From contig CACBFQ010000001.1 in the NCBI GenBank assembly GCA_902538565.1, positions 62,001 through 126,000 on the forward strand: DNA of 64,000 bases. Reading direction: 5' to 3'. The notes below the pieces were generated by a model, which ran no database searches, was not told the origin of the DNA, and saw only the letters and a program-made list of their open reading frames with translations. This document shows positions 54,529 to 63,859 of this stretch, one piece after another. Every line of letters starts with the position of its first letter. Within the stretch, counting starts at the first letter, position 1. The position numbers and the translations under genes are program-made. Origin of the DNA: an uncultured Fidelibacterota bacterium. Its GTDB lineage: Bacteria > Fidelibacterota > Marinisomatia > Marinisomatales > Marinisomataceae.

Positions 54529-55561
54529 CTTTAATCATTTCGTTACATAATGAAGAAATAGATTTTTTTACTTCAAAACTTTCAGATTCTAATTTTAGTT
54601 TGTTTAATCTAATTGAGTGACATGAATGATTACTTTTCATAAATCTATCAACTAAATCATTGGCATCAGCAACTTCATTTTTTTCTAAAAGAATATCTAC
54701 TAATCTATTTAAAGCAAAACCATCAAAGCTATTTTCTAATAATTCTCTATACAAATTTTCAACTTCATCATACTGTTGATTATCAAATAATATATTTTCT
54801 ATCTTATTATAAGCCAGGGTTCTTTGAGGTGGCTTATGTTTTGCATATAGCTTGTAATATGAAATTGCTTTATCTGCATTATCTTTATTATGATTAGCAA
54901 GTTCTAATGCTGACTCCGGATAAATATTTTCAGCAGCTGCACTTTTTTCAAGATAATGTACATAATTTTTGATTTTATCTTTTGACTTATAATCCATGGC
55001 TATGTAGTAATTCAACATAGATTCATCATTTTTTTTATGATGTATATCTACTTTCATTAACTTTTTTTCATGCTTCAAGGCTTCTTTCCAATTTTTATTT
55101 TCCGTTGCAATATCTTTGAGCTTTAGTAAAGCCCATTTATTTGATGAATCCATATTTAATATGTTATTTAGCTCTTCTTCAGCTTTAGAAATATTACCAC
55201 TTTTGATAAAATCTTTTGAAAGAGCAGTATGTGCTTCAATTTTTTTTGATTGTGAAATATGTGGTCTTAGAATCACAGTTTGATGAATTTTTATTGCTTG
55301 ATTAACATCTTTTTCTCTTACAAGATCTCCAAGCAGTAAGAAAGCATCAATATTGTTTGAATCTTTTGAAATAATTTCTCTTAAAAGATGATAAGCCTTA
55401 TCCTTTTCTCCGTTAACTAAAGCTTTAAGTGCATAATTAAAAGCTTCAGCATCAGTAGGAATATTTTTAGATCGATTACTAACTAATAAGAAAATTATTA
55501 AAGATAAAACTACAACGATGATTATGAAAATTTGCAGATTGCTTAAAGCAGAAAATTCCAA
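54512..55561 (-). CDS. lapB: LapB/YciM-like TPR membrane protein
   Basis: TPR protein of 349 residues anchored by one N-terminal helix (IFIIIVVVLSLIIFLLV), with eight or so TPR units facing the cytoplasm (AFNYALKALVNGEKDKAYHLLREII; AEEELNNILNMDSSNKWALL). In E. coli, LapA-LapB (YciS-YciM) regulate LPS synthesis; here lapA overlaps directly upstream, supporting the call. The C-terminal rubredoxin-like zinc domain of E. coli LapB is not visible: only two isolated Cys are left. Start TTG 55561 follows AAGGAG by 7 bases; an ATG at 55600 would lie inside lapA. Confidence 0.78.
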   Translation of the reverse strand: MEFSALSNLQIFIIIVVVLSLIIFLLVSNRSKNIPTDAEAFNYALKALVNGEKDKAYHLLREIISKDSNNIDAFLLLGDLVREKDVNQAIKIHQTVILRPHISQSKKIEAHTALSKDFIKSGNISKAEEELNNILNMDSSNKWALLKLKDIATENKNWKEALKHEKKLMKVDIHHKKNDESMLNYYIAMDYKSKDKIKNYVHYLEKSAAAENIYPESALELANHNKDNADKAISYYKLYAKHKPPQRTLAYNKIENILFDNQQYDEVENLYRELLENSFDGFALNRLVDILLEKNEVADANDLVDRFMKSNHSCHSIRLNKLKLESESFEVKKSISSLCNEMIKDEIIK

Positions 55562-55565
55562 AGAA

Positions 55566-55880
55566 TTACTCCTTATCGGAAAAACTAAATTCTTCGCCAA
55601 CAGCTACATTCCTAAGACCATCAAGCTCTTCTGAAATTTCTTTGTTTGATTTAACTAACTTTGAAATTTCAGATCTATATGAAAAGAAAGTTTTGAGAGA
55701 AATTATATAACCAATAATTACACCAATCATAATAAATCCAATAAACGCAAGATACCCAGGAATATCGTAACCATTATCTCTAAAAAAGTAAATAGTTATA
55801 CTTTCACTATTCTTGTCAAACAACAAGAAAGTTCCGGCCAATATAGCTAATAATAATAAAACTCTAATAACTCTAAACAT
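55566..55880 (-). CDS. lapA: LapA-domain membrane protein
   Basis: 104-residue protein with two membrane helices (LLLLAILAGTFLLFDKN; IPGYLAFIGFIMIGVIIGYIISL) followed by a helical cytoplasmic region (ISKLVKSNKEISEELDGLRN), the layout of LapA/YciS (DUF1049). It partners with LapB in E. coli. It overlaps miaB upstream by 1 bp. The AAGGAG near its end is the ribosome-binding site for lapB. Confidence 0.82.
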   Translation of the reverse strand: MFRVIRVLLLLAILAGTFLLFDKNSESITIYFFRDNGYDIPGYLAFIGFIMIGVIIGYIISLKTFFSYRSEISKLVKSNKEISEELDGLRNVAVGEEFSFSDKE

Positions 55881-57205
55881 TATGCTCCTGTAATCTCTTT
55901 ACCGTGCAATATTACACCTGTTGCGTCAGATATTTCAACAGGTACAATATCTTTAATATTACTATTATTTTTCTCAATTATCACCCATTCATTGGAATCA
56001 GTTCTACCAGCCCAATGCAAATTAGATTTTTTACTTTCTTTTTCAATTAATACTTGCTGGAAAGTTCCTACCATGTTTTGATTAAGTTCCAACGTATGTT
56101 TTCTTTGAAGAATTAACATTTCATCAAGGCGAGATTTTTTAATGTCCTCAGAAATATGATCTGAAAATTGTTCAGCTTTTGTGTAGGGTCTTGGTGAATA
56201 TTTAAATGTAAATGCAGAATTAAATTTTATTTCTTCCATTAAATCTAAAGTTTCTCTGAACTGTTCATCTGTTTCGCCTGGAAAACCAACAATAATATCT
56301 GTTGAAAGACCGCAATTTGGCATGATTTCTCTAATCTTCATTGCCATATCATAAAAATGCTCTCTGGTGTAAGTTCGATTCATCCTCTTTAACACTTCGT
56401 TTGATCCAGATTGCATGGGAAAATGAACATAATTACAAATATTTTTTCTTGATGCCATCACTTCAAGTAATTCTACATTTATGTCCTGAGGATGTGGTGA
56501 AGTATACCTAATTCTTTTCACACCATTTATATACGATACAGCCAATAATAAATCTGAAAAAGATTTACCTTCAAAATTGTAAGAGTTGACATTTTGACCA
56601 AGAAGAGTAATTTCAACAAAGCCTTGATCAACAGCTTTTTTTACCTCCTCAACAACACTTTCTACGCTTCTACTACGCTCTCTCCCTCTAGTAAAAGGAA
56701 CTATACAAAATGAACAAAATTTATCACATCCTCGCATAATCGAAACCCAGGCATTAAATGTATCTCCTCTACTTGGAAAAAGATTTTCATATACCTCATA
56801 TCTTGAAAGCTTTGTATCAACAATACTCTTATTATCTTTAACATGTCTATTAATTAAATCAGGAATTTTTCTGTAAGAATCAGGGCCAAGAATAATGTCT
56901 ACATAAGGTTTATTTTTTAGTAAATCATCTTTTAGGTTCTGAGCCATACAACCTAATACACCAATTATCAAGTGAGGCTTATTAAGTTTTATTTTATGAA
57001 GATTACCAAGCTTTGAATGTACTTTAGTTTCAGCATTTTCTCTTATAGCACATGTATTTAAGAAAATTGCATCTGCTTCATCATAATTAGCAGTTTTTTC
57101 AAGACCGAGATTTGTCAAAATACCTTCGACAAGTTCTGAATCTGCAACGTTCATTTGGCAGCCATAAGTTTCTAAGGCGAATTTTTTAATTATTGAGGAG
57201 TCCAT
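55880..57205 (-). CDS. miaB: tRNA-2-methylthio-N6-dimethylallyladenosine synthase
   Basis: Radical-SAM methylthiotransferase acting on i6A37 of tRNAs. The 441 residues comprise the N-terminal UPF0004 domain with three cluster Cys (TYGCQMNVADSE, LNTCAIRENAE, GVLGCMAQ), the radical-SAM CxxxCxxC (GCDKFCSFC) and a C-terminal TRAM domain. Of methylthiotransferase subfamilies, MiaB fits best (RGRERSR and RMNRTYTREHF). It overlaps the M23 gene by 1 bp. Confidence 0.95.
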   Translation of the reverse strand: MDSSIIKKFALETYGCQMNVADSELVEGILTNLGLEKTANYDEADAIFLNTCAIRENAETKVHSKLGNLHKIKLNKPHLIIGVLGCMAQNLKDDLLKNKPYVDIILGPDSYRKIPDLINRHVKDNKSIVDTKLSRYEVYENLFPSRGDTFNAWVSIMRGCDKFCSFCIVPFTRGRERSRSVESVVEEVKKAVDQGFVEITLLGQNVNSYNFEGKSFSDLLLAVSYINGVKRIRYTSPHPQDINVELLEVMASRKNICNYVHFPMQSGSNEVLKRMNRTYTREHFYDMAMKIREIMPNCGLSTDIIVGFPGETDEQFRETLDLMEEIKFNSAFTFKYSPRPYTKAEQFSDHISEDIKKSRLDEMLILQRKHTLELNQNMVGTFQQVLIEKESKKSNLHWAGRTDSNEWVIIEKNNSNIKDIVPVEISDATGVILHGKEITGA

Positions 57206-58104
57206 TAATCAATATAGCCTGTAAAAAAATATTTTAGCGGATCTACTGTTTTATTATTCTTGTGAACTTCATAGTGTAAATGGAATCCAGCAGCTCTTCC
57301 GCTATTTCCAGATTTTCCAATTTTATCTCCACGTTTAACTTTTTGACCCTTTTTGACGTTAATTTTCCAAAGATGAGCATATACGGTTTCATATCCATAA
57401 CCATGATCAATTTTAATATATCTACCCCATCCTGAATCATACTGTGCTTTTGTGACTACTCCATCACCGGTTGCCACAACATCTGTATTTAGATTAACTG
57501 GGAAATCAAGACCAGAATGCATTCTTCTTTTTCCATCGATTGGGTCTGTTCTATATCCATATTTTGAACCTATATATCCTTTAACAGGAGATATGGAAGG
57601 AATGTGTCTATACATAGTTTCATTTGATTTAATCTTATTAAAAATAGAATCATAGCTATCTTTCTGGATATTTATAGCAAAAGCTAATGAATCTACTCTG
57701 TCCTTAAGCAACATTATAGTACTGTCATCAATATCTTCAATGAGTATCTCCTTTTCCGGTGAACCTCCAACACCTTGAGCTTTAACATCATCGCTTAATG
57801 GTTCTAAAGTAGCATAAGTTCTTAATTCTGAATCTTTTTCTTCGATTAACCTTAACTCTTCTTCAAGTTGTGTAATTTTATTCAACAATTCTTGCGAAAC
57901 TTCTGAATATTTCTCATCCGTTTCTTCCAACTTTATCTTATAATACTCATCCGAAAACCTTAAAGATAAGGCATAATTCAAACTGATAAATGCGGCTGTA
58001 AATACCCCCGAAAAAATTAAAAAATTTGATAAAGAAAAATTTATTTGGTGCAATCTATCAGATGATAGAAATTGAAAAGAGAACTTTTTTTTATTCATCA
58101 TCAA
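57205..58104 (-). CDS. M23 peptidoglycan endopeptidase (MepM-like)
   Basis: 299-residue inner-membrane-anchored enzyme: a cytoplasmic start, one membrane helix (about 27-47), a coiled coil (60-100), and a C-terminal M23 metallopeptidase domain. Zinc ligands are in MHSGLDFP (His-x3-Asp) and FHLHYEVH, and YETVYAHL supplies the third histidine. It cleaves cross-linked peptides for wall growth. The first three codons are ATG-rich, so the exact start may be within a few residues. It overlaps the small coiled-coil gene by 14 bp. Confidence 0.92.
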   Translation of the reverse strand: MMMNKKKFSFQFLSSDRLHQINFSLSNFLIFSGVFTAAFISLNYALSLRFSDEYYKIKLEETDEKYSEVSQELLNKITQLEEELRLIEEKDSELRTYATLEPLSDDVKAQGVGGSPEKEILIEDIDDSTIMLLKDRVDSLAFAINIQKDSYDSIFNKIKSNETMYRHIPSISPVKGYIGSKYGYRTDPIDGKRRMHSGLDFPVNLNTDVVATGDGVVTKAQYDSGWGRYIKIDHGYGYETVYAHLWKINVKKGQKVKRGDKIGKSGNSGRAAGFHLHYEVHKNNKTVDPLKYFFTGYID

Positions 58105-58417
58105 TTATCTCTTTATTTTCTGAATTATTTTCATGATTTATTTCTTTTTTTATATCTGCAATTTCTGATTTAATAGATTCAACGCTATCAACAATAGAAA
58201 GATATCTTTTATCTCCAACAAAGTTCAAAACATTTTTTTCTTTTGTTTTGGAAAATACGTATAAGCCTAACTTTACATAATGACTAGATAGTTTTCTTTC
58301 TAATTGAAGTACATCTATTCTTAACTTACTTGTGTGCGTAAATTCCTCAGCTTTTTCTGAAGCTACAATACTCCACTCTGTAATGTTCTTTTTTAAATCT
58401 TCCCAAAAGTTTGCCAT
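58091..58417 (-). CDS. small helical coiled-coil protein, unknown
   Basis: 108 residues, no signal or membrane helix. The N-terminal half, MANFWEDLKKNITEWSIVASEKAEEF, is followed by a heptad-like helix (LRIDVLQLERKLSSHYVKLGLYVFS) and a Lys/Glu-rich acidic tail. Such short helical proteins occur near envelope genes in many genomes, but I assign no family. It is expressed with the M23 peptidase, with which it overlaps by 14 bp, and follows a hairpin terminator for ftsA. Confidence 0.6.
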   Translation of the reverse strand: MANFWEDLKKNITEWSIVASEKAEEFTHTSKLRIDVLQLERKLSSHYVKLGLYVFSKTKEKNVLNFVGDKRYLSIVDSVESIKSEIADIKKEINHENNSENKEIIDDE

Positions 58418-58457
58418 AATTCAGAATTTAATAGAACCGAGATAGATAGCAAAGGTT

Positions 58458-58502
58458 AAAAGATGCTCCCAATTTCAATGAAATCAGGAGCGATCTTTTT
58501 TT
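58458..58502 (-). terminator. terminator between ftsA and the coiled-coil gene
   Basis: AAAAGAT-GCTCC (58458-58469) pairs with GGAGC-G-ATCTTTT (58487-58499), with an inner ATTT/AAAT extension and a 5-nt loop. On the ftsA strand it is followed by a short T-run (T4); on the plus strand T7 follows. It lies 20 bp after the ftsA stop and closes the division operon. Confidence 0.75.
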
Positions 58503-58519
58503 ATGGTAGCCAACCAAAA

Positions 58520-59761
58520 TTATTCAAAAATTCCTTTTAAAAGTGTCGATATACTTTTTTTAATGCCACTAACGTCTTTTATTTTTAAAGAAGAGGATTT
58601 GTCTTCTACATTAAATATTGGCCAAGCTAATAAGCCAAAAAGTGTAATATATTCTCTTTTGTCCTCAAAATTTTCTTTATAAACAATATTTTTAATCTTC
58701 ATAAGATCTACAGGAACATCTGCAAAATGTTTTTTAAAGAGCAGATCTAGATTTCGAATTTTAGATCCACCTCCAGAAAGCTTTATTCCTGACTTAAAGT
58801 CAGTAATTGATTTTCCAATATTTTTTAATTGTACTTCAATTTGGTCAATGACATCTTCAAATCTTAATTCTACTATTTTTGAAATTTCTTTTTCATTCAC
58901 ATTTTTCTTTAAATCATCATTTGGAATTTGAACTTCAAAAACTTTTGATTCATCTGCAAAATCTGAAAAAGCAGAAACATGTTCAATTTTTACTCTTTCA
59001 GCCTCTGCAATTGAGGTCTGAAGATATGCTGCTAAATCTTTTGTTACTAATCTAGATCCGATTGGAATAACTTTGGAGTGTATCAAATAATTATCTTTAA
59101 AAATCAAAATATTTGTTTTATCAGATCCTATGTCAACAAAGATTACGCCTAATTCTTTCTCATCATGTGTTAAATTTGATGATGAAGCAGCATATCCATC
59201 AAATACTGGAAAAGGTTCAATACTTAAGTCTTCATTAAAACAGTAATCTAATTGAGAAAGATTAAAATTTCGAACATGGATGACGTGGGCTTTAGCATCA
59301 ATAGACTTACCAACCATTCCTATAGGGTTTCTTATTAATGGAGAACTTCCTATATAATATCCTTGCTCTATGTTATGTAAAACATATCTATCAGACGAAA
59401 CTTGAACGTCAGAGCATTGATTAAGTAGTTTTTGTTTTATTTCTTCATCAATTTCAAAGTCTGTATTTTCCCTAGAACGAATTCTTGTTGATGAATTTAT
59501 TGATCTAACTCCACGTCCAGAAACTGATACCCATGCATCCTCATCAATATTGATTTTTGCATCTTTTTCCATTTTTTCTATCAAAATTTCAAGATGTGAT
59601 AGTAATAAATCTTTATCTACGATATCTCCGCAATCAATGCTTTTACTTTGAATTTCTGCAATAGATAAAACTTCAATTTTTCCATTTGGCTGAATTCTAC
59701 CAACAGCACTTTTTATACTATGCGACCCTAAGTCAAATGCTACTTGAATTTTGTTTCTCAT
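58520..59761 (-). CDS. ftsA: cell division protein FtsA
   Basis: Actin-like membrane tether of the Z ring. The 413 residues show subdomains 1A (VAFDLGSHSIKSAVG, phosphate-1), 1C (SVSGRGVRSINS region), phosphate-2 VIFVDIGSDKTNI and the SGGGSKIRN adenosine motif. The C-terminal amphipathic helix (ISTLLKGIFE) anchors to the membrane. It follows ftsQ with a 1-bp overlap. No ftsZ follows; a terminator and unrelated genes do. Confidence 0.93.
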   Translation of the reverse strand: MRNKIQVAFDLGSHSIKSAVGRIQPNGKIEVLSIAEIQSKSIDCGDIVDKDLLLSHLEILIEKMEKDAKINIDEDAWVSVSGRGVRSINSSTRIRSRENTDFEIDEEIKQKLLNQCSDVQVSSDRYVLHNIEQGYYIGSSPLIRNPIGMVGKSIDAKAHVIHVRNFNLSQLDYCFNEDLSIEPFPVFDGYAASSSNLTHDEKELGVIFVDIGSDKTNILIFKDNYLIHSKVIPIGSRLVTKDLAAYLQTSIAEAERVKIEHVSAFSDFADESKVFEVQIPNDDLKKNVNEKEISKIVELRFEDVIDQIEVQLKNIGKSITDFKSGIKLSGGGSKIRNLDLLFKKHFADVPVDLMKIKNIVYKENFEDKREYITLFGLLAWPIFNVEDKSSSLKIKDVSGIKKSISTLLKGIFE

Positions 59762-60504
59762 TATGCTTCTTTTACAATTACTTGGTTGTTAAATCTCAAA
59801 TCAATGTATCTATAATCTGTAATCTTTTTTTCCTCTTTTAAAGCTTCTTGGAAAGACTCTAAATATTTTATTTTCAATTTAAGATTTTGAGATCCTAAAA
59901 ATATTCTAGTTCTACCATTCTTTAAAATTATTTCATACTCGCTATCTTCATTAAAAACAAACTCAGAAATATTATCATAAATCATTGAATGATTATCCTT
60001 AGTAAACTTCATAAGGTTTATAGAGCTCAATACATTGGTAGATGCAGTTGTTGATCCTTTTGGATACAATTCAGGATTTGATTTAAAATTGCTTAAAATC
60101 GGTAAAGATAAATCGCAATATTCAACTGGTAAACACACACCCTCTGAATCTAAAATGATTAATTCATCGCTACTTATTAGCGCTATAGGCTCTCTTTCAT
60201 AGATTGTAATATCAATTGTTGAAGGAAACTTTCTTGAAATTTTGCAATCTATGATATGGTCAAATTTTAACATTTCATTTTTATAATTTCCTAATTCTGT
60301 ATCAAATATATTATATGACTTTAAAACGTCACTTTTTTCCTCGATTATTGATTGATCAAAAAAATTGGTGCCATAAATATTTATCTCATCTATATCGTAT
60401 ATTTTCTTAAAGTTTGACCAATTAAATGACAATGTACAAAGCGCAATAAGAGAAAATAAAAATGCAGTCATGCTCAATATAGAACTATAAAATTGTTTTA
60501 ACAT
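59761..60504 (-). CDS. ftsQ: cell division protein FtsQ
   Basis: Bitopic division protein of 247 residues: a short cytoplasmic start, one membrane helix (about 8-30), a POTRA domain (IDEINIYGTNFFDQSIIEE to the ISRKFPSTIDITIYEREP motif) and a beta domain. The IYEREP element is characteristic. It overlaps murB upstream by 7 bp and ftsA downstream by 1 bp, which fits the murC-murB-ftsQ-ftsA order. Confidence 0.9.
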   Translation of the reverse strand: MLKQFYSSILSMTAFLFSLIALCTLSFNWSNFKKIYDIDEINIYGTNFFDQSIIEEKSDVLKSYNIFDTELGNYKNEMLKFDHIIDCKISRKFPSTIDITIYEREPIALISSDELIILDSEGVCLPVEYCDLSLPILSNFKSNPELYPKGSTTASTNVLSSINLMKFTKDNHSMIYDNISEFVFNEDSEYEIILKNGRTRIFLGSQNLKLKIKYLESFQEALKEEKKITDYRYIDLRFNNQVIVKEA

Positions 60505-61427
60505 AATCCCTCTATTTCTTCTTGATTAAAACCCATCAGCTTAACTTCAAGTGAAAGATTAACATTGAATTTATCTTTGACCTCTTTGTGTGCTTTTTTT
60601 ATTAACATTAGCATGTCTCTTGATGAAGCATCTCCGTCATTTATAAAAAAATTAGCGTGCTTTTCAGATATTTTAGCGTCCCCAAAACTGAAACCCTTTA
60701 AACCTGCTTCATCCAAAAGCTTTCCAGCTGAATTATTTTTAGGATTTTTAAATAAACTTCCAGCTGATCTTTTGTTCAAAGGTTGAGATTTTTTTCTACC
60801 GCTTTGAGCCTCAATAAAGTTTTCTTTAATAACATCTTTATCTGCTTTTTGAAGATTGAATTTTGCTGATAATAATATATCATCTTTATTGAATGAAGAC
60901 TGTCTGTAAGAAAAATTTAAATCTTTCTTTTGAATTTTTTGAATTTCATTTTTTGAATTCATTATTTCAACATGAACTAGGTTTTCTGAAATTTCTCCTC
61001 CCCAAGCTCCAGCATTCATTATCAAAGCTCCACCCAATGTTCCTGGAACTCCATTCAGATTTTCTAAACCGATTAAATTATTTTTTACTGCATGTTTAAC
61101 AATTTTTCCTAGCATAGTACCACATTCTGCGTAAAGAATATTATTATCAACTTCTATTTTTTTTAATGAATTTTTTAAAGAAATAACCGCACCTCTTATT
61201 CCATTATCGCTTACAAGTACATTTGAACCTGAACCAAGAATTGTTAATTGGATTTTATTGTTATTAATGATTTCAATTACCTTAATTAAATCCTGCTTGC
61301 TTTTAGGAAAAATCATCAAATCTGCTGGACCACCTATTCCATACGTAGTATGTTTTTTAAGAGATTCATTCATTAAGCATAATGAAGCTGTCTTATTATT
61401 AATTTCGTTTATAACAGTTTCAATCAT
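60498..61427 (-). CDS. murB: UDP-N-acetylenolpyruvoylglucosamine reductase
   Basis: FAD enzyme completing UDP-MurNAc. The 309-residue protein has KKHTTYGIGGPADLMIFP, the FAD-binding LGSGSNVLVSDNGI and GVPGTLGGALIMNAGAWG, the catalytic serine in RSAGSLFKNP, and the C-terminal glutamate in LEVKLMG. The type II (Tyr-loop-less) form is suggested by length. It overlaps murC upstream by 8 bp. Confidence 0.96.
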   Translation of the reverse strand: MIETVINEINNKTASLCLMNESLKKHTTYGIGGPADLMIFPKSKQDLIKVIEIINNNKIQLTILGSGSNVLVSDNGIRGAVISLKNSLKKIEVDNNILYAECGTMLGKIVKHAVKNNLIGLENLNGVPGTLGGALIMNAGAWGGEISENLVHVEIMNSKNEIQKIQKKDLNFSYRQSSFNKDDILLSAKFNLQKADKDVIKENFIEAQSGRKKSQPLNKRSAGSLFKNPKNNSAGKLLDEAGLKGFSFGDAKISEKHANFFINDGDASSRDMLMLIKKAHKEVKDKFNVNLSLEVKLMGFNQEEIEGLC

Positions 61428-62787
61428 TGTAATATTTTCCTAGCTCTTCAGCATATCTCCAAATGTTTCCAGCTCCCATCGTTAAAAAAATATCTCCCTT
61501 AACTCCTCTAGACTTTATTTCCTCAACAATATCTTTTGAGGAAACATATGAAACATTCTTATGGTTTAATTTTAACATTTCATTAATTATTAAGTCTGAA
61601 GTAGTAGAATTATCCTCTTTTTCTCTAGAGCCAAAAATCTCAGTAATCATAACATTATCTGCCATCATTAAAGCTTTTGCAAAATCCTTATAAAATTCTT
61701 TTGTTCTTGAAAAAAGATGTGGCTGAAATATGACATTTAAATTTTTATTCCAATTGCTCTTTACAGTTTCTATCACATTTTGAACTTCAACAGGATGATG
61801 TGCATAGTCATCAATAATCATTATATCTTTGTTTGCTTTTATATCAAATCTTCTCCTCACACCGCTGAAATTACTAAGTGCTTTACATGCGCTTTCTAAA
61901 TCAATTCCCATTGTTTCACAAACTGAAAGTGCTGCAAGAGCATTATAGGCATTGTATTTACCTGGTACAGAAAGATTAACTGAAAATATTTGATCCTTAA
62001 CTTTTACATCAAATGAAATAGTACCGTTTTCCTGATGCAAATTTTCTGCCTTAATATCCACATTCTGACTTTCGATTCCATAAGTGATTATAGGTTTATC
62101 TATTTTTGATAATATTGATGCAACATTATTGGAATCTTTACATGCACAAACAGTACCGTAGAAAGGTACTGAATTTGCAAATTGAAGAAATGTATCTTTT
62201 AAATCATCAATATCATTGAAGCATTCAATATGTTCAAAATCAATATTGTTGATAACCGCAATTGTTGGACTCAAATGTAGCAAGCTTTTATTATATTCAT
62301 CAGCTTCAACAACAAATGTGTCACCTCCTCCTAAAACTGAATTTGATTCTAAAGACTTTACAACCCCACCAACAATAATTGTGGGATCTAAATTCATAGC
62401 TTTTAAAATAGTACCAACCATTGATGTTGTAGTGGTTTTTCCATGAGTTCCTGCAATAGCAACTGTAGAATTATTTAGCTTAGCTATTTCCGAAATCATT
62501 CTTGCTCTGGAATAAACTATTATATTTTTTGCTAATGCTTCTATCAACTCAGCATTATCTTTTGGGATAGCATCAGAGTATATTACAAGCTCAGCATCAG
62601 AAATATTTTTTTTATTATGACCAATAGATACATTTATTCCCAAATCAATTAGCCTCTGAACGTTTGGTGAGTCAGCAATATCAGAACCTGAAACCACAAA
62701 TTCCTTATTTTTTAGCAGCTCTGCTATTCCGCTCATTCCAATTCCACCTATTCCAATAAGATGTACTTTTTTGATACTATAAAGCAT
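61420..62787 (-). CDS. murC: UDP-N-acetylmuramate--L-alanine ligase
   Basis: Mur ligase adding L-Ala first. The start is ATG 62787 (MLYSIKKVHLIGIGGIGMSG), overlapping the murG stop by 11 bp; a longer frame to 62844 lies within murG and is rejected. The 455 residues have P-loop IAGTHGKTTTTSM, VEADEYNKSLL, NIDFEHIECF, and IIDDYAHHPVEVQ, all MurC diagnostics. Confidence 0.96.
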   Translation of the reverse strand: MLYSIKKVHLIGIGGIGMSGIAELLKNKEFVVSGSDIADSPNVQRLIDLGINVSIGHNKKNISDAELVIYSDAIPKDNAELIEALAKNIIVYSRARMISEIAKLNNSTVAIAGTHGKTTTTSMVGTILKAMNLDPTIIVGGVVKSLESNSVLGGGDTFVVEADEYNKSLLHLSPTIAVINNIDFEHIECFNDIDDLKDTFLQFANSVPFYGTVCACKDSNNVASILSKIDKPIITYGIESQNVDIKAENLHQENGTISFDVKVKDQIFSVNLSVPGKYNAYNALAALSVCETMGIDLESACKALSNFSGVRRRFDIKANKDIMIIDDYAHHPVEVQNVIETVKSNWNKNLNVIFQPHLFSRTKEFYKDFAKALMMADNVMITEIFGSREKEDNSTTSDLIINEMLKLNHKNVSYVSSKDIVEEIKSRGVKGDIFLTMGAGNIWRYAEELGKYYND

Positions 62788-63859
62788 ATTTCTTTTCCAT
62801 AATAAAGTTAGAAATAATTGACAAAGTATCTGGAACATTAACATTCTTAAAATTGCTTTTCATTGAACCTAAAATTCTATCATCTTGAGATAAATTTTTT
62901 AAAGTTGATACAAAAGTCTCATCATTGAAATCATCTTCTTTTATTAATTTTGAACAAAAATTATCTTGAAGGAATTTTGCATTAAAATGCTGATGATTTT
63001 CCGATGAAAATTTAAATGGAACTAATATTGAAGGCTTTTCAAATTTTATTAATTCAGCAATGGTCATTGCACCAGATCTTGATAATACCAAGTCAACATT
63101 TTGGTACAAAGAGGACATTTCATTACAGTAATCATAGATGATTATATTTTTTCTATTTAAATGTTTTAGAGATTCATAGTTATTTTTTCCAACTATCCAT
63201 ACTACGTTAATGAAATCTAATTTATCATTTTCCAAAGCTATCTTAATTTTTTGGTTCAAAAATTGAGATCCTTGACTTCCACCAAAAACCAATAAAGTCC
63301 TTAAATCATTATTCATATTTATATTTATTCTCTTACTTTTATGTAGAAGAACTGGATTTCCTGAAAAAATAGTATTTGTTTCATTTAAATATTTTTCAGC
63401 ATCTTTGAATCCTAAGAAAACTGCTTTTGCATTTTTACTAAAAAATTTTGTCACAACTCCCGGATAAGAATTTTGTTCATGTAACACGTAAGGAATATTA
63501 AGCATTTTTGCCACTTGCAAAGGCAGAAAGGATGAATATCCACCGGTGGAAATAACCAAATTAGGTTTTTGTTGTATGAAAAAGATTAATACACTAAAAA
63601 ATCCAATCATAATGTTTATTCCAACTATAGTATTTTGAAATAATGATTTAATTGAAAATTTTCTATTTAGACCAGAAATGCTAATAAGCTTAAAAGCAAT
63701 ACTTTCGCTATGAATCTTTGATTTTTCAATGCCCTTTTTTGCTCCAATAAAAGAAAAACGAAAATCTGACTTTGAATGAAGATCTTGTTTAATAGCCATT
63801 AATGGATAATAATGCCCTCCTGTTCCTCCTCCGCATAATAGAATATTCATTTTAGGCAT
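62777..63859 (-). CDS. murG: UDP-GlcNAc:lipid I N-acetylglucosaminyltransferase
   Basis: Peripheral inner-membrane GT-B enzyme making lipid II. The 360-residue protein has LCGGGTGGHYYPLMA (loop 1), STGGYSSFLPLQVA, ALHEQNSYPGVVTK-like VLHEQNSYPGVVTKFF, FGGSQGSQFLNQ and SRSGAMTIAELIKFEKPSILVPF split over the donor site. The ATG overlaps the ftsW stop by 8 bp. A second ATG three codons later is an alternative start. Confidence 0.96.
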   Translation of the reverse strand: MPKMNILLCGGGTGGHYYPLMAIKQDLHSKSDFRFSFIGAKKGIEKSKIHSESIAFKLISISGLNRKFSIKSLFQNTIVGINIMIGFFSVLIFFIQQKPNLVISTGGYSSFLPLQVAKMLNIPYVLHEQNSYPGVVTKFFSKNAKAVFLGFKDAEKYLNETNTIFSGNPVLLHKSKRININMNNDLRTLLVFGGSQGSQFLNQKIKIALENDKLDFINVVWIVGKNNYESLKHLNRKNIIIYDYCNEMSSLYQNVDLVLSRSGAMTIAELIKFEKPSILVPFKFSSENHQHFNAKFLQDNFCSKLIKEDDFNDETFVSTLKNLSQDDRILGSMKSNFKNVNVPDTLSIISNFIMEKKYAL

